From Pseudarthrobacter chlorophenolicus A6 (GTDB lineage Bacteria > Actinomycetota > Actinomycetes > Actinomycetales > Micrococcaceae): a DNA stretch of 64,000 bases. The notes under the pieces were generated by a model. The model ran no database searches and was not told the DNA's origin. It saw only the letters and a program-made list of their open reading frames with translations. Where the stretch lies: the NCBI RefSeq assembly GCF_000022025.1, contig NC_011886.1, forward strand, positions 4,071,209-4,135,208, given 5' to 3'. How positions within the stretch are numbered: the stretch's first letter is position 1; every line of letters starts with the position of its first letter. The position numbers were made by a program, and so were the translations under genes. Below, piece by piece: positions 52,438 to 62,534 of the stretch.

Positions 52438-53548
52438 TCCTGATGACGTTGGCGGACTGGTTGGATCGCGTGGATTCGGGGCGGTTGCCGTAGGGGTCCC
52501 CGTCCTCCCACAGCGTGGTGGGTGCTGCGGCCCGGACGGCCGGGATCACTTCGAGGGCGAAGCGCTCCAGGATTTCCAGCTGCTGCTCGAAGGGCAGGGT
52601 GGTGGGCAGGGAGATGGATTGCAGATCATGGCCGTACAGCGCGTGGTAGCTCAGGATTTTGTCGATCACCTGCTCCGGGCTTCCCACCAGCGCCGGCCCC
52701 TCGGCCACGGCATGCTGGATGTCCCGGAAGGGCGAGTTGTTCCCCGGCACGTTGCGGTTGGCCGTCAGGGCCTCATAGACGGGGCCGAACTGGCGCACCG
52801 CCTCCTGGGTGGTGTCAGCGATGAACACGCCGCCGGCGCCGCAGCCCGAGCCGACGTACTGCTGCCGGGGATCGTGCCCGTGGCGCCCGTACTCTTCACG
52901 GTAGTGATCGATCAGCACGGCATAGTTCTCCCGCGGCTGGATGGCGTTGGCGGTGAACAGCGGGTCCCCCCACTTGCCGGCCAGGGCAGCCGAGGTCAGC
53001 GTTGTAGCAGAGCCGTGCCAAATACGCGGCGGGCCGTCGAACGGGCGTGGGGTGGTGGTGGTCGGCTCGGCCAGGGGCGCCCGGAACCGGCCGGACCAGG
53101 TGACGCCGTCCTCCCGCCACAGCCGGCGCAGCAGTTCGTACTTTTCGGCGAGCAGGTCCCACTGGTCAGCCAGGTCCAGGCCGAAGAGCGGGTACTGCAG
53201 CACTTCGTTGCCCTTGCCGATGGTGATTTCCAGGCGGCCGCGGCTGAGCTGGTCGATGGTGGCGTAATCCTCCGCCACCCGCACCGGGTCCAGCACGGAC
53301 AGCACCGTCACGCCGGTGTGCAGCCGGATCCTGTCCGTTACCGCCGCGATGGCTGCCAGCACGGTGGTGGGAGAGGAGGAGATGAACTCACCGGCGTGCC
53401 GCTCCCCCACCGAAAAGCCGTCAAAGCCAAGGGCCTCAGCCCGGCGTGCCGTTTCCACCACCTGGTTCAGCCGGTCAGCGGTAGAGACGATTTCCCCGGT
53501 GAGCGGGTTCTTCAAGTGCGGAATGATATCCAGGACCTGGAATTTCAT
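52415..53548 (-). CDS. LLM flavin-dependent oxidoreductase
   Basis: 377 aa. FQVLDIIPHLKNPLTGEIVS then RRAEALGFDGFSVGERHAGE, TVLSVLDPVRVAEDYATIDQ (near 82) and GRLEITIGKGNE show the bacterial luciferase-like fold. Ends inside the DUF1684 start and begins on the last base of the binding-protein gene. Third oxygenase of the operon; likely acts on the imported compound or a derivative. Confidence 0.88.
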   Translation of the reverse strand: MKFQVLDIIPHLKNPLTGEIVSTADRLNQVVETARRAEALGFDGFSVGERHAGEFISSSPTTVLAAIAAVTDRIRLHTGVTVLSVLDPVRVAEDYATIDQLSRGRLEITIGKGNEVLQYPLFGLDLADQWDLLAEKYELLRRLWREDGVTWSGRFRAPLAEPTTTTPRPFDGPPRIWHGSATTLTSAALAGKWGDPLFTANAIQPRENYAVLIDHYREEYGRHGHDPRQQYVGSGCGAGGVFIADTTQEAVRQFGPVYEALTANRNVPGNNSPFRDIQHAVAEGPALVGSPEQVIDKILSYHALYGHDLQSISLPTTLPFEQQLEILERFALEVIPAVRAAAPTTLWEDGDPYGNRPESTRSNQSANVIRSENALVH

Positions 53549-54612
53549 CAGGACTTCTTCGAGGCTTCGGCGGATGCGGTGGCGGTGGCCGTGGCCTGGG
53601 TGGCCGCGTAGTTCTCCTCGGTGATGGTCTTGGCTTCCGGCAGCGCCTCCTCGGACAGGCCCCAGCGTTCCAGTACCTTGCCGTAGGAGCCGTCCTTGAT
53701 GGCGGAGTTCAAGGCCTCGGTGATCACCGGCGCCAGCCCGTTGCCCTTGAGCGAGGTGGCAGCCACCAGCGTCTCGGACGGCCAGCCGGCGTTCACCTTC
53801 CCCACGACTTTCAGGTCATCGCGGGTGTTTTCCCGGTACACGGTGGACGGGTAGGGGGCGATGTTGAGGTCTGTCCTGCCGGAGGACAGGGCCAGGATGG
53901 TGTCCGCCTCGGACTGGTAGTACTGCAGGGCGGCCGGCGCCTTGCCCTTTTCCTCGAGCTCCTTGTTCCAGGCCAGCAGGATCTTTTCCTGGTTGGTGCC
54001 GGAGCCAACGGAGACGCGCAGTCCGGAGATGTCGTCCGCGCCCTTGATGTCGTAGGTGGCTGAATTCTTGGCTTCGAAGCCCATGAACGCTGCGCGGTAG
54101 CTGGCGAAGTCGAACAGCTTGACACGGTCCTTGTTGACGCCCACGTTGGAGAAGACCACTTCGAAGTCGCCGGACTGGGTCTTCAGCGGCCAGTTCTCCC
54201 AGGATGTGACCTGCACATCGAGTTCCAGGCCCAGCTTGTCCGCCACCAGCTGGGCGATGTCCAGCTCGGAGCCGATCGGGGTCTTGTCATCCGTGGCATG
54301 GAAGGACAGGGGGATGGACCCGGCCGTGGTGGCCACCGTCAGCTTGCCGTCCTTGCCGATCAGCTCGGGGACCTTGGCGGCGAGGGCCGCGTCCTTCTCG
54401 CCGCGGATCCGCTGCTGGTCCGGCGAAGTGTTGTAGACCACGCCGTTGCGTGCCGCCGTCGTCTGCGCCGCTCCGGACGCATCGCCGGACGCGGAGGCGC
54501 CGGGATCGGCGCAGCCTGCGAGCGCTGCGGTTCCGAGGAGGACGACGGCGGGCAGGGCCGCCAAAGTGCGCGCACGCCGGGCGCCGGGCATGTGGGATGC
54601 GAAGAATGCCAT
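53548..54612 (-). CDS. Polar amino acid (cystine-type) ABC substrate-binding lipoprotein
   Basis: 354 aa; AAAGGA 11 bases before ATG 54612. Signal peptide with lipobox TAALAGCADP. Family-3 binding fold: GSELDIAQLVADKLGLEL, WENWPLKTQSGDFEVVFSNV (near 135) and GSGTNQEKILLAW. An Ala/Thr/Ser-rich 25-residue tail is unusual. It is a clear paralogue of the orphan binding protein at 27215, including the identical GSGTNQE motif. Delivers a cystine-like or modified amino acid to the adjacent permease and ATPase. Confidence 0.92.
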   Translation of the reverse strand: MAFFASHMPGARRARTLAALPAVVLLGTAALAGCADPGASASGDASGAAQTTAARNGVVYNTSPDQQRIRGEKDAALAAKVPELIGKDGKLTVATTAGSIPLSFHATDDKTPIGSELDIAQLVADKLGLELDVQVTSWENWPLKTQSGDFEVVFSNVGVNKDRVKLFDFASYRAAFMGFEAKNSATYDIKGADDISGLRVSVGSGTNQEKILLAWNKELEEKGKAPAALQYYQSEADTILALSSGRTDLNIAPYPSTVYRENTRDDLKVVGKVNAGWPSETLVAATSLKGNGLAPVITEALNSAIKDGSYGKVLERWGLSEEALPEAKTITEENYAATQATATATASAEASKKS

Positions 54613-54626
54613 GGGAGGAAGGTCCT

Positions 54627-55432
<806 letters not shown>

Positions 55433-55433
<1 letters not shown>

Positions 55434-56530
55434 CAGAGGCTCTTCCGGTTTGTGACGGCGTGGGTGGCGAAGAACTTGCGGGCCTTCTGCAGCGGCGTCA
55501 GCGGCAGGTTACGGACGGCGCCCTTCGAGTAGTGGCGTTCGATGTAGTACTGGAAGACGCTGAGCACGGAGGTGATCACCACGTACCAGAGTGTGGCTAC
55601 CAGCAGCAGCGGCAGGACCTGCTGGGTGCGGTTGTAGATCACCTGCACGGTGTAGAACAGCTCCGAATACGCCAGGACGTAGACAATCGAGGTGCCCTTG
55701 ACCAACCCGATGATCTCGTTGAAGGCGGTGGGCAGGATGGCGCGCATGGCCTGCGGCAGGACGATCCGGGTGGAGCGGCGCCAGGCCGGGATGCCGAGGG
55801 CGGCGGCAGCTTCGAGCTGGCCCTGGTCCACAGAGAGGATGCCGCCGCGGATGATTTCAGCGGAGTAGGCGGCCTGGTTCAGGGTCAGGCCCAGGACAGC
55901 GGCGGCGAACTGGCTGATCAGCGTGGTGGTCTGCACCTCGAAGAACCGCACGTCCGTGAAGGGGATGCCCAGGCTGATCTTTTCGTACAGGTAGCCCAGG
56001 TTGTACCAGAGGAGCAGCTGGACCAGCAGCGGCGTGGAACGGAAGATCCAGGAGAACGTCCAGGAGACGGACACCAGCAGCGGCGAGGCGGACAGCCGCA
56101 TGAGCGCCAGGATGAAGCCCAGCACGAAGCCCAGGATGCCGGAGATGGCGGTGAGCTTCAGGGTCTCCAGCAGGCCGTTGACCACTGACTGCGCGGTGAA
56201 CCACTGCGCCACCACGCCCCACTCCCAGCGCGGGTTGGTGGCCAGGGACCAGGCCACGGCCAGGACGCCGAGCGCCACGGCGGCAGTCCCCACCCAGCGC
56301 CACGGATGTTTCGCCGCCACGACGCGGTATGACGAATAGTCAGCGGCAACGCGTGGTGTTCCTTCAGGCGGCAATCCCCCTCCCGAAGGCAGGGTGCTGC
56401 CGGCTGCAGAAGCGGTTTCGGTGGCCGCCTGTCCGGGAGCGGCTGCCGCCACGCCGGCCTCCGCCGTTGTTGCCGGCTCTCCCGTGGGTGCCGGCCGTGC
56501 CTGCGCCACCCTCGATGTTGCTGAACTCAT
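55433..56530 (-). CDS. Polar amino acid ABC transporter permease
   Basis: 365 aa, GlnP/HisM type. Residues 1-75 are an unusually long Ala/Pro/Gly/Thr-rich hydrophilic extension, followed by about five membrane segments and the coupling motif EAAAALGIPAWRRSTRIVLP near 262. LLETLKLTAISGILGFVLGF marks the conserved first transport-domain helix. First gene of the seven-gene minus-strand operon, so the promoter must lie in 56531-56863. Confidence 0.93.
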
Positions 56531-56863
56531 GTGCCACCTCGCTTCTTGTCCTGGGTCTTGGTGTTCGGGCCGGAGCGGGCGCTCCGGCCTGGGCTTTTGC
56601 CCCGGTTGCTGGCTGCAAATCTAGGACCGGCCCAAACAGGGCGGCAACACCGGAAGTTGCATTAGTTCACCGGGCTTCGCACTGCGTCATGAGTCGGTTT
56701 TTTGCGTCTTTTGACCTGTTGTGACGCGGAGTTAACGGGCGTGACCGGCTGCTCGACCGCCGCGGTCACCGCTGCCTAGCATGGGCACTCCGGCGGCTGC
56801 CAACGCGCCGCTGCACTGCCCACCAGTCCCGCGCACCAGCCCATCCGCCCGTCAGGAGCCCCC
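56531..56863. other. 333-base divergent control region of the ABC/LLM operon and the FAD gene
   Basis: No gene seen. It holds GCGTCA (56684-56689) and TGACGC (56722-56727) as an inverted pair 32 bases apart, a TTTTTT tract near 56698, and GGAG before 56864. Likely the operator region for both directions, but I recognise no specific regulator site. Confidence 0.5.
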
Positions 56864-58828
56864 ATGCCAGCGAAGATTCCGGCCGTCGTGTTCATCGGCG
56901 GCGGACCGCGCACGGCCGGCGTCCTTGAGCGGATCGCCGCCAACCGGCCGGATGTTTTTGCCGGGCCGCTGGAGATCCATGTGGTGGAGCCGCACGTTCC
57001 TGGCTCGGGCCGCATCTGGCGGTACGACCAGGACCCGGGCCTGCTGCTGAATTCCATGGCCGCGGACATCACCATGTTCACGGACGAGTCCGTGGCCTGC
57101 GACGGCCCGGCCGTTGCCGGCCCCGGACTGGTGGAGTGGACCGCCGGTGTCCTGAACGGTTCCATCGCCGATGTGCCGGACTTCCCGCAGCACCTGCAGG
57201 ACCAGCTCCGGGCACTTCGCGGCACCACGTTCCCCACCCGCCAGCTGCAGAGCCAGTACCTCGAATGGTTCTTCCGCCGGGCCGCCAGGGCACTGAACCG
57301 CAGCGTGACCACCCACCGGAGCACCGCCGTCGGGATCTCCACCCTTGGGGACGGCCGGCACGAGGTCTCCCTGGCCAACGGCCGGACGCTGCACGCGGAC
57401 ATCCTGGTGACCGCCCTGGGCCACACCGATTCGCTTCCGGACGCCGCCTCCACCGGTTACGCCAAGTTCGCGGCCCGGCACGGCGGCTACCATGCGGCAC
57501 CCAGCTACACCACCGACGTCGACTACTCAGGCATCGCCCCGGGACAGGACGTCATCGTCGCCGGCATGGGCCTGGCTTTCGTGGACCTGCTGGTCATCCT
57601 GATGGAGGGCCGCGGCGGCCGGTTCGAGGAAACGCACGACGGCGGGCTGCGCTACCTTCCGTCCGGACGGGAACCGCGGCTGTGGGCCGGGTCGCGCCGC
57701 GGCGTGCCCTACCACTCCAAGATCTCCGCAACCCTTCGCGGCGAGGCTCCCGGACCATTGCGGTTCTTCACCACTGCCGCTGTGGAAGCCCTGCTCCAGA
57801 GCCACGGGGAGCTGGACTTCCACCAACACCTCTGGCCGCTGGTGGCCAAGGAAGCCGGGTACTACTATTACCGCGAGCTCCTCACGGGAAGCCCGGAGCG
57901 GGCCGCCATGGACTGGGATTCGTTCGCTGCACACTACGCCGGACTGGACTGGTACAGCAGCGAGCGCGCGGACCTCGTGGCTGCCGCCGTCCCGGACGAT
58001 GCCCTGCACCTGGACCTGGAACGGCTGGACCGGCCCTTCGACGGGCGCCGCTTCGCGGACCACCGTGCCGTGCAGGATGCCGTTGCCGGATACATCGAAC
58101 ACGACCTCGCCCTCCGCGACAGCCCGGACCATCCAGAGACCCTCGCCCTGTTCCTGGCCCTGCTGCACGTGTACATGGAGGTGGGCCGGGTGGTCCCCGC
58201 GGACCGGCTGAACGCCCGGTCCCAGCAGACCATCCATGGTTGGTGGCACGGGTTCTTCAGCTTCGTCGACTCCGGGCCTCCGCCCCACCGCCTGCGGCAG
58301 ATGCTGGCCCTGCATCATGCCGGGCTGCTGCAGTTCCTGGGACCGGGTATTGAGGTAGGCACCGATGAGGCCACGGGAACCTTCGTTGCCGTATCCCCGC
58401 TATCCGACGCTGCAGTTTCGGCGCGGGCGTTCATCGAGGCCAGGTTGCCGGCCACGTCCGTGGTCCGGTCGCTCAACCCGGTGCTGGCCTCGCTGCACGG
58501 CAGCGGGCTGGGAACCGAGCAGCAGCTGCTGACTGCGGACGGTATCCACTCCACCGGCAAACTGCTGGTCACCCCGCAGCACCGGCTGGTGGGAGCGGAC
58601 GGCACCCCGCAGGACACCGTATTCGGCGTCGGGCCCGGAACGTCCGGCTGGGGTGCCGGGGCGTTTGCCCGGCCGCGCACCAACGCCGCCCCCTTCCGGG
58701 AAAATGATGCCTTGGCCCGGACCATCCTGGGCACGGCCCGCAGCCTTGCCGGGGAAAAATCCGCCACAATATCCCCAGAGCCGGCCGCCGCCGGCCGGAA
58801 CCAGACCCTGACAAGGAACCACCGGTGA
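56864..58828 (+). CDS. FAD/NAD(P)-binding protein (NAD_binding_9 type)
   Basis: 654 aa. N-terminal dinucleotide fold VVFIGGGPRTAGVLERIA at 8-25, then HVPGSGRIWRYDQDPGLLLN (near 52), the signature of the PF13454 family. A second nucleotide motif is VIVAGMGLAFVDLLVIL near 230. Function unknown; related proteins hydroxylate or oxidise amino acid-like substrates. It is divergent from the ABC/LLM operon and overlaps the GNAT gene by four bases, so it belongs to the same functional locus. Confidence 0.85.
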   Translation: MPAKIPAVVFIGGGPRTAGVLERIAANRPDVFAGPLEIHVVEPHVPGSGRIWRYDQDPGLLLNSMAADITMFTDESVACDGPAVAGPGLVEWTAGVLNGSIADVPDFPQHLQDQLRALRGTTFPTRQLQSQYLEWFFRRAARALNRSVTTHRSTAVGISTLGDGRHEVSLANGRTLHADILVTALGHTDSLPDAASTGYAKFAARHGGYHAAPSYTTDVDYSGIAPGQDVIVAGMGLAFVDLLVILMEGRGGRFEETHDGGLRYLPSGREPRLWAGSRRGVPYHSKISATLRGEAPGPLRFFTTAAVEALLQSHGELDFHQHLWPLVAKEAGYYYYRELLTGSPERAAMDWDSFAAHYAGLDWYSSERADLVAAAVPDDALHLDLERLDRPFDGRRFADHRAVQDAVAGYIEHDLALRDSPDHPETLALFLALLHVYMEVGRVVPADRLNARSQQTIHGWWHGFFSFVDSGPPPHRLRQMLALHHAGLLQFLGPGIEVGTDEATGTFVAVSPLSDAAVSARAFIEARLPATSVVRSLNPVLASLHGSGLGTEQQLLTADGIHSTGKLLVTPQHRLVGADGTPQDTVFGVGPGTSGWGAGAFARPRTNAAPFRENDALARTILGTARSLAGEKSATISPEPAAAGRNQTLTRNHR

Positions 58829-59376
58829 CAGCAGAACCAGAAGTCCAGCCCCGCCCCCTGGACCGCGCGGCCCTGGAGGTCCTCATCCTGCCCATGCAGG
58901 ATCCCCGGGTCAGGCCGCTCCTGGACGAACTCGCCGTCGAATACGACACCCGCTACGGGGACCTGTTCGGGGACGGTGCCGCGGCCGAGGAACTGAACCG
59001 CTACCCGGCGGCCGAGTTCGAAGGTCCCTCCGGCGCCCTGCTCATCATCCAGGAACACGGCGAATCCATTGCCGGCGGCGCGTTCCGCCGGTATGACCCC
59101 ACCACGGCGGAACTGAAGCGGATCTGGACCCACTCGGCCCACCGCCGTCGCGGCCTGGCCCGCCTGGTGCTCGCCGAGCTGGAAGCCCTGGCAGCTGCCC
59201 GCGGCTACACCAGCCTGTACCTGACCACCGGGCCGCGGCAGCCCGAAGCCAAATACCTGTACCTGCGCGCCGGCTACCAGGCACAGTTCGACCTGGCCGC
59301 TGACCCCGAGACCATCGGCGCGCTGGCGTTCACCAAGGACCTCCCGGCCGCGGGCACCGGTACAGCCCGGAACTAG
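58825..59376 (+). CDS. GNAT-family N-acetyltransferase
   Basis: 183 aa. Acetyl-CoA loop HSAHRRRGLARLVLAELE near 108-125, preceded by AGGAFRRYD and followed by YLTTGPRQPEAKYLYLRAGY, the usual GNAT motifs A and B. Coupled to the FAD gene (ATGA). In Bacillus yxe/ytm loci a GNAT acetylates modified cysteines before monooxygenase cleavage; the same role is proposed here by analogy only. Confidence 0.88.
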   Translation: MTAEPEVQPRPLDRAALEVLILPMQDPRVRPLLDELAVEYDTRYGDLFGDGAAAEELNRYPAAEFEGPSGALLIIQEHGESIAGGAFRRYDPTTAELKRIWTHSAHRRRGLARLVLAELEALAAARGYTSLYLTTGPRQPEAKYLYLRAGYQAQFDLAADPETIGALAFTKDLPAAGTGTARN

Positions 59377-59424
59377 CCTTCCTGACACCTCGGCAGATGC
59401 ACCGCCCGCCGCTAAGCTAGCGCC

Positions 59425-61167
59425 ATGGCGAACAAAACCACAGCAGAGAAGCTTGCCACCATCCAGAAGGGTTACGCCCTGGAAGGCGCCACCATCGAGC
59501 TGGGGGCCGCCCTGATCGACGGCGAACTCCACAAGGACGCGCCGGTGCGGCTGCCGCTGGCCATGATGAACCGGCACGGCTTGGTGGCCGGAGCCACCGG
59601 TACCGGCAAGACCGTCACGCTGCACATGATGGCCGAACAGCTCTCTGCCGCCGGTGTGCCTGTCTTCCTGGCGGACATCAAGGGTGACCTCTCCGGGCTG
59701 GCCACTGCCGCCGCCGGCAGCGAGAAGCTCCTGGCCCGCACCCAGAGCATTGGCCAGGACTGGCACGGCAAGACCTTCCCGGTGGAGTTCCTGGCGCTGG
59801 GCGGCGACGGCAACGGCATTCCCGTCCGGGCCACGGTGACTTCGTTCGGGCCCATCCTGCTCTCGCGGATCATGGAGCTCAACGACACCCAGGAATCCAG
59901 CCTGCAGCTGGTCTTCTACTTTGCGGACAAGAACGGCCTGGAACTGATCGACCTCAAGGACCTCCGGGCGGTCATCCAGTTCCTCACCTCCGATGAAGGC
60001 AAGGATGAGCTCGAGCAGCTGGGCGGCCTCTCGAAGGCCACGGCCGGGGTAATCCTGCGTGAACTGGTCACCCTCGAAGCCCAGGGCCTGGAGAAGTTCT
60101 TCGGCGAACCGGAGTTTGATACCGCCGAACTGCTGCGCACCGCGCCGGATGGCCGCGGCGTGGTCACCTGCCTGGAGCTTCCGACGCTGCAGAACAAGCC
60201 CATGCTGTTCTCCACGTTCCTCATGTGGCTGCTCGCCGACCTCTTCGAAGACCTCCCCGAAGCCGGCGACCTGGACAAGCCCAAGCTGGTCTTCTTCCTC
60301 GACGAGGCGCACCTGCTGTTCAACGGCGCCTCCAAGGCTTTCCTGGACGCCATCACCTCCACCGTCCGGCTGATCCGGTCCAAGGGCGTGGGCATCTTCT
60401 TCGTCACCCAAACCCCCAAGGATGTCCCTGCCGACGTCCTCGGCCAGCTGGCCAACCGGGTCCAGCACGCGCTGCGGGCCTTCACGCCGGAGGACGCCAA
60501 GGCCCTCAAGGCCACGGTGTCCACGTTCCCGCTCAGCGACTACGACCTCGAAGAGACGCTGACGTCGGCCGGCATCGGTGAAGCGGTCATTACCGTCATG
60601 AATGACAAGGGTGCCCCCACCCCGGTGGCCCTCACCCGGCTGCGGGCCCCCGAATCTGTCATGGGTCCCAGCGACGAGGCCCTGGTCCGGAGCACCGTGG
60701 CCGGGTCCGCGCTGCTGGAGAAGTACGGCACCGCGGTGGACAACCCCTCCGCGTACGAGAAGCTCACCGGCAAGACGGCAGCACCTACCGGTCCCGCGGC
60801 ATCCGGTGCTCCCTCCGGGACGCCGGTTTCTTCCGGTACTTCCGCGGAGGCCGACGTCGATGCCGAGGCTCGACGCATCGAAGAGGAAATCCTGGGCCGG
60901 CCCAGCAGCAGGCCGTCGCGTAACAGTTCCGGCAGGGACGGCGCTCCCGAAAGGGCCGGCACTGCCCCTGCTCCGCGGGCGCCCCGTGCCCCCGAGCCCC
61001 AGCGCCAATCCCAGCCGGGCGGTGGAATCATGGGCGATCTGGGTGGCGTGCTGGGCGGCGCCCTGGGTGGCGGGCTGAAGAGCATGGCCCGGTCCGTAGG
61101 CACCCAGCTGGGCCGTGAGCTGCTGCGCGGCATGTTCGGCACATCGTCCAGGCGTCGCCGCCGCTGA
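59425..61167 (+). CDS. DUF853/HerA-like ATPase
   Basis: 580 aa. Walker A GATGTGKTVT at 56-65, Walker B KLVFFLDEAHLLF near 288, and the C-terminal VFFVTQTPKDVPADVLGQL sensor region of HerA/FtsK-type ATPases. The last ~120 residues are Ser/Pro/Gly-rich and end in a basic SSRRRRR tail, probably disordered. HerA proteins process DNA ends with a nuclease partner, but DUF853 members lack a defined role. No nuclease is adjacent except, at 2.1 kb, the DUF559 protein. Confidence 0.9.
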   Translation: MANKTTAEKLATIQKGYALEGATIELGAALIDGELHKDAPVRLPLAMMNRHGLVAGATGTGKTVTLHMMAEQLSAAGVPVFLADIKGDLSGLATAAAGSEKLLARTQSIGQDWHGKTFPVEFLALGGDGNGIPVRATVTSFGPILLSRIMELNDTQESSLQLVFYFADKNGLELIDLKDLRAVIQFLTSDEGKDELEQLGGLSKATAGVILRELVTLEAQGLEKFFGEPEFDTAELLRTAPDGRGVVTCLELPTLQNKPMLFSTFLMWLLADLFEDLPEAGDLDKPKLVFFLDEAHLLFNGASKAFLDAITSTVRLIRSKGVGIFFVTQTPKDVPADVLGQLANRVQHALRAFTPEDAKALKATVSTFPLSDYDLEETLTSAGIGEAVITVMNDKGAPTPVALTRLRAPESVMGPSDEALVRSTVAGSALLEKYGTAVDNPSAYEKLTGKTAAPTGPAASGAPSGTPVSSGTSAEADVDAEARRIEEEILGRPSSRPSRNSSGRDGAPERAGTAPAPRAPRAPEPQRQSQPGGGIMGDLGGVLGGALGGGLKSMARSVGTQLGRELLRGMFGTSSRRRRR

Positions 61168-61361
61168 CCCGGGGCCCCAGGCGAGGGATCCGCGGACCCC
61201 GCCAGGGCCGGGCCGTGCCGGATCAAAGGTGCGGCCGGGCACTCTCCGTGCCGGCGTCGTCGGGCGCTGTCCCTGCAGCCAACCACCGACTGCTGCCGGA
61301 ATTAGGGGAGGCGCCGACTTTAGTGTGCCAACGTACTGACGTTACTGTAAGAAACGTGCAG

Positions 61362-62354
61362 ATGAGTCAAGCGTTGGTGAGGATAGCGGCCGGATGGCTG
61401 CTGGGCCTCATGCTTGCCGTGGCCGGAGCCATTGTGGCCATCAACCTGGTCAACAGCACAGTGGCCAGCCCGCAGCAGCCGGTGCGGGAGTATATTGACG
61501 CCCTGCAGAACGGGGACGGCGGCAAGGCGCTGGGCCTCCTGCGGGCCACCGTTCCGCCCAGCAACGCCGCCATGCTCGACGGCACGGCCCTGCAGACTGC
61601 TGCGTCGAGGCTCAGCAACGTCCAGATCGGCGAACCGGAAGAACGTCCGGACAACCGCGTGGCAGTGCCGATGGACTACACCATTGACGGCAGCCGGCTC
61701 AGCACCGAATTCGTGCTGCAGAAGACCGGTACCGAATGGATCTTCTTCAACACCTGGGCCTTTGTTCCTTCCCGGCTCCCCACGGTGGACATCACCGTGG
61801 TGAACGGCAGCGAGGCCAACATCAACGGCGTCCCCGTGAACATGCCCAACGGCCGGAACTCCTTCGCCGTGTTCTATCCCGGCGAATACGAGGCGTCGCT
61901 CGATGGGCAGTACTTCTCCGCCCCCGCCAGCCGCGCCACGGTGACCGGGCGGGACACCCCCGTAGCTCCGCTGAACCTGCTGACCCAAGCCACCGGCAAG
62001 CTCAAGGAGGATGTGTCCGCCAAGGTCCGTGAATTCCTTGATGGCTGCGCCGCCGAGGCCCAGAAGGAGCAGCGGCTGCAGCCCGACTGCCCTTTCTACT
62101 ACGCCAGCAACAACAGGGTGCAGGACGGCAGCATCAAGTGGTCCGTCACCGAGTACCCCAACGTCTCCATCGAACCCTTTGACGGCCGCTGGGTGGTCTC
62201 GCCGCTGGACGGAAAAGCCAAGGTGGAGGCCCTGCAGCAAAACTCCTTCACCGGAGTCTGGTACCCGCTGGACGAAGAGGTGGACTTCAGCTTCACCACC
62301 CGCCTGGACGTCTCCGGCGACACCGTGAAGGTCACTCCCCAGCTGAGCTTCTAG
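61362..62354 (+). CDS. Membrane-anchored protein of unknown function
   Basis: 330 aa from ATG 61362 (a GTG at 61356 is also possible; earlier starts lack support). One N-terminal membrane helix AAGWLLGLMLAVAGAIVAIN at about 8-27, then an all-beta extracytoplasmic part. An NTF2-like stretch (PVREYIDALQNGDGGKAL) and PNGRNSFAVFYPGEYEASLD suggest a DUF-type surface module with a lipoprotein-like topology but no lipobox. A basis for function is not visible. Confidence 0.75.
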   Translation: MSQALVRIAAGWLLGLMLAVAGAIVAINLVNSTVASPQQPVREYIDALQNGDGGKALGLLRATVPPSNAAMLDGTALQTAASRLSNVQIGEPEERPDNRVAVPMDYTIDGSRLSTEFVLQKTGTEWIFFNTWAFVPSRLPTVDITVVNGSEANINGVPVNMPNGRNSFAVFYPGEYEASLDGQYFSAPASRATVTGRDTPVAPLNLLTQATGKLKEDVSAKVREFLDGCAAEAQKEQRLQPDCPFYYASNNRVQDGSIKWSVTEYPNVSIEPFDGRWVVSPLDGKAKVEALQQNSFTGVWYPLDEEVDFSFTTRLDVSGDTVKVTPQLSF

Positions 62355-62466
62355 GGCTGCTGGGGCTGTCGTTTCTGGTCTTCAGCCAAACTGGCCCAGT
62401 ATTCCGGCTGGTTTATTGGTCCAGCGTCACGCCGAGCACCCTTTTGGGCTACAGTCCCCTCACGAT

Positions 62467-62482
62467 CCCCGGATTTCCGGGG
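62467..62482. terminator. Possible short stem-loop between convergent genes
   Basis: CCCCGG (62467-62472) and CCGGGG (62477-62482) around ATTT, in the 180-base gap between the membrane protein and the DUF559 gene. Short, no T tract. Confidence 0.35.
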
Positions 62483-62534
62483 TTCCGGATGTTCCAATCG
62501 GCCAAAACCGTGCCCTGCGTGACAGCCGGACCCG

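Noticed and set aside
58315..61242. A 975-codon open frame on the minus strand opposite the FAD, GNAT and HerA-like genes
   Set aside because: Composition is Gly/Arg/Val-rich with no recognisable domain, and the plus strand carries three well-supported genes. High G+C DNA keeps antisense frames open.
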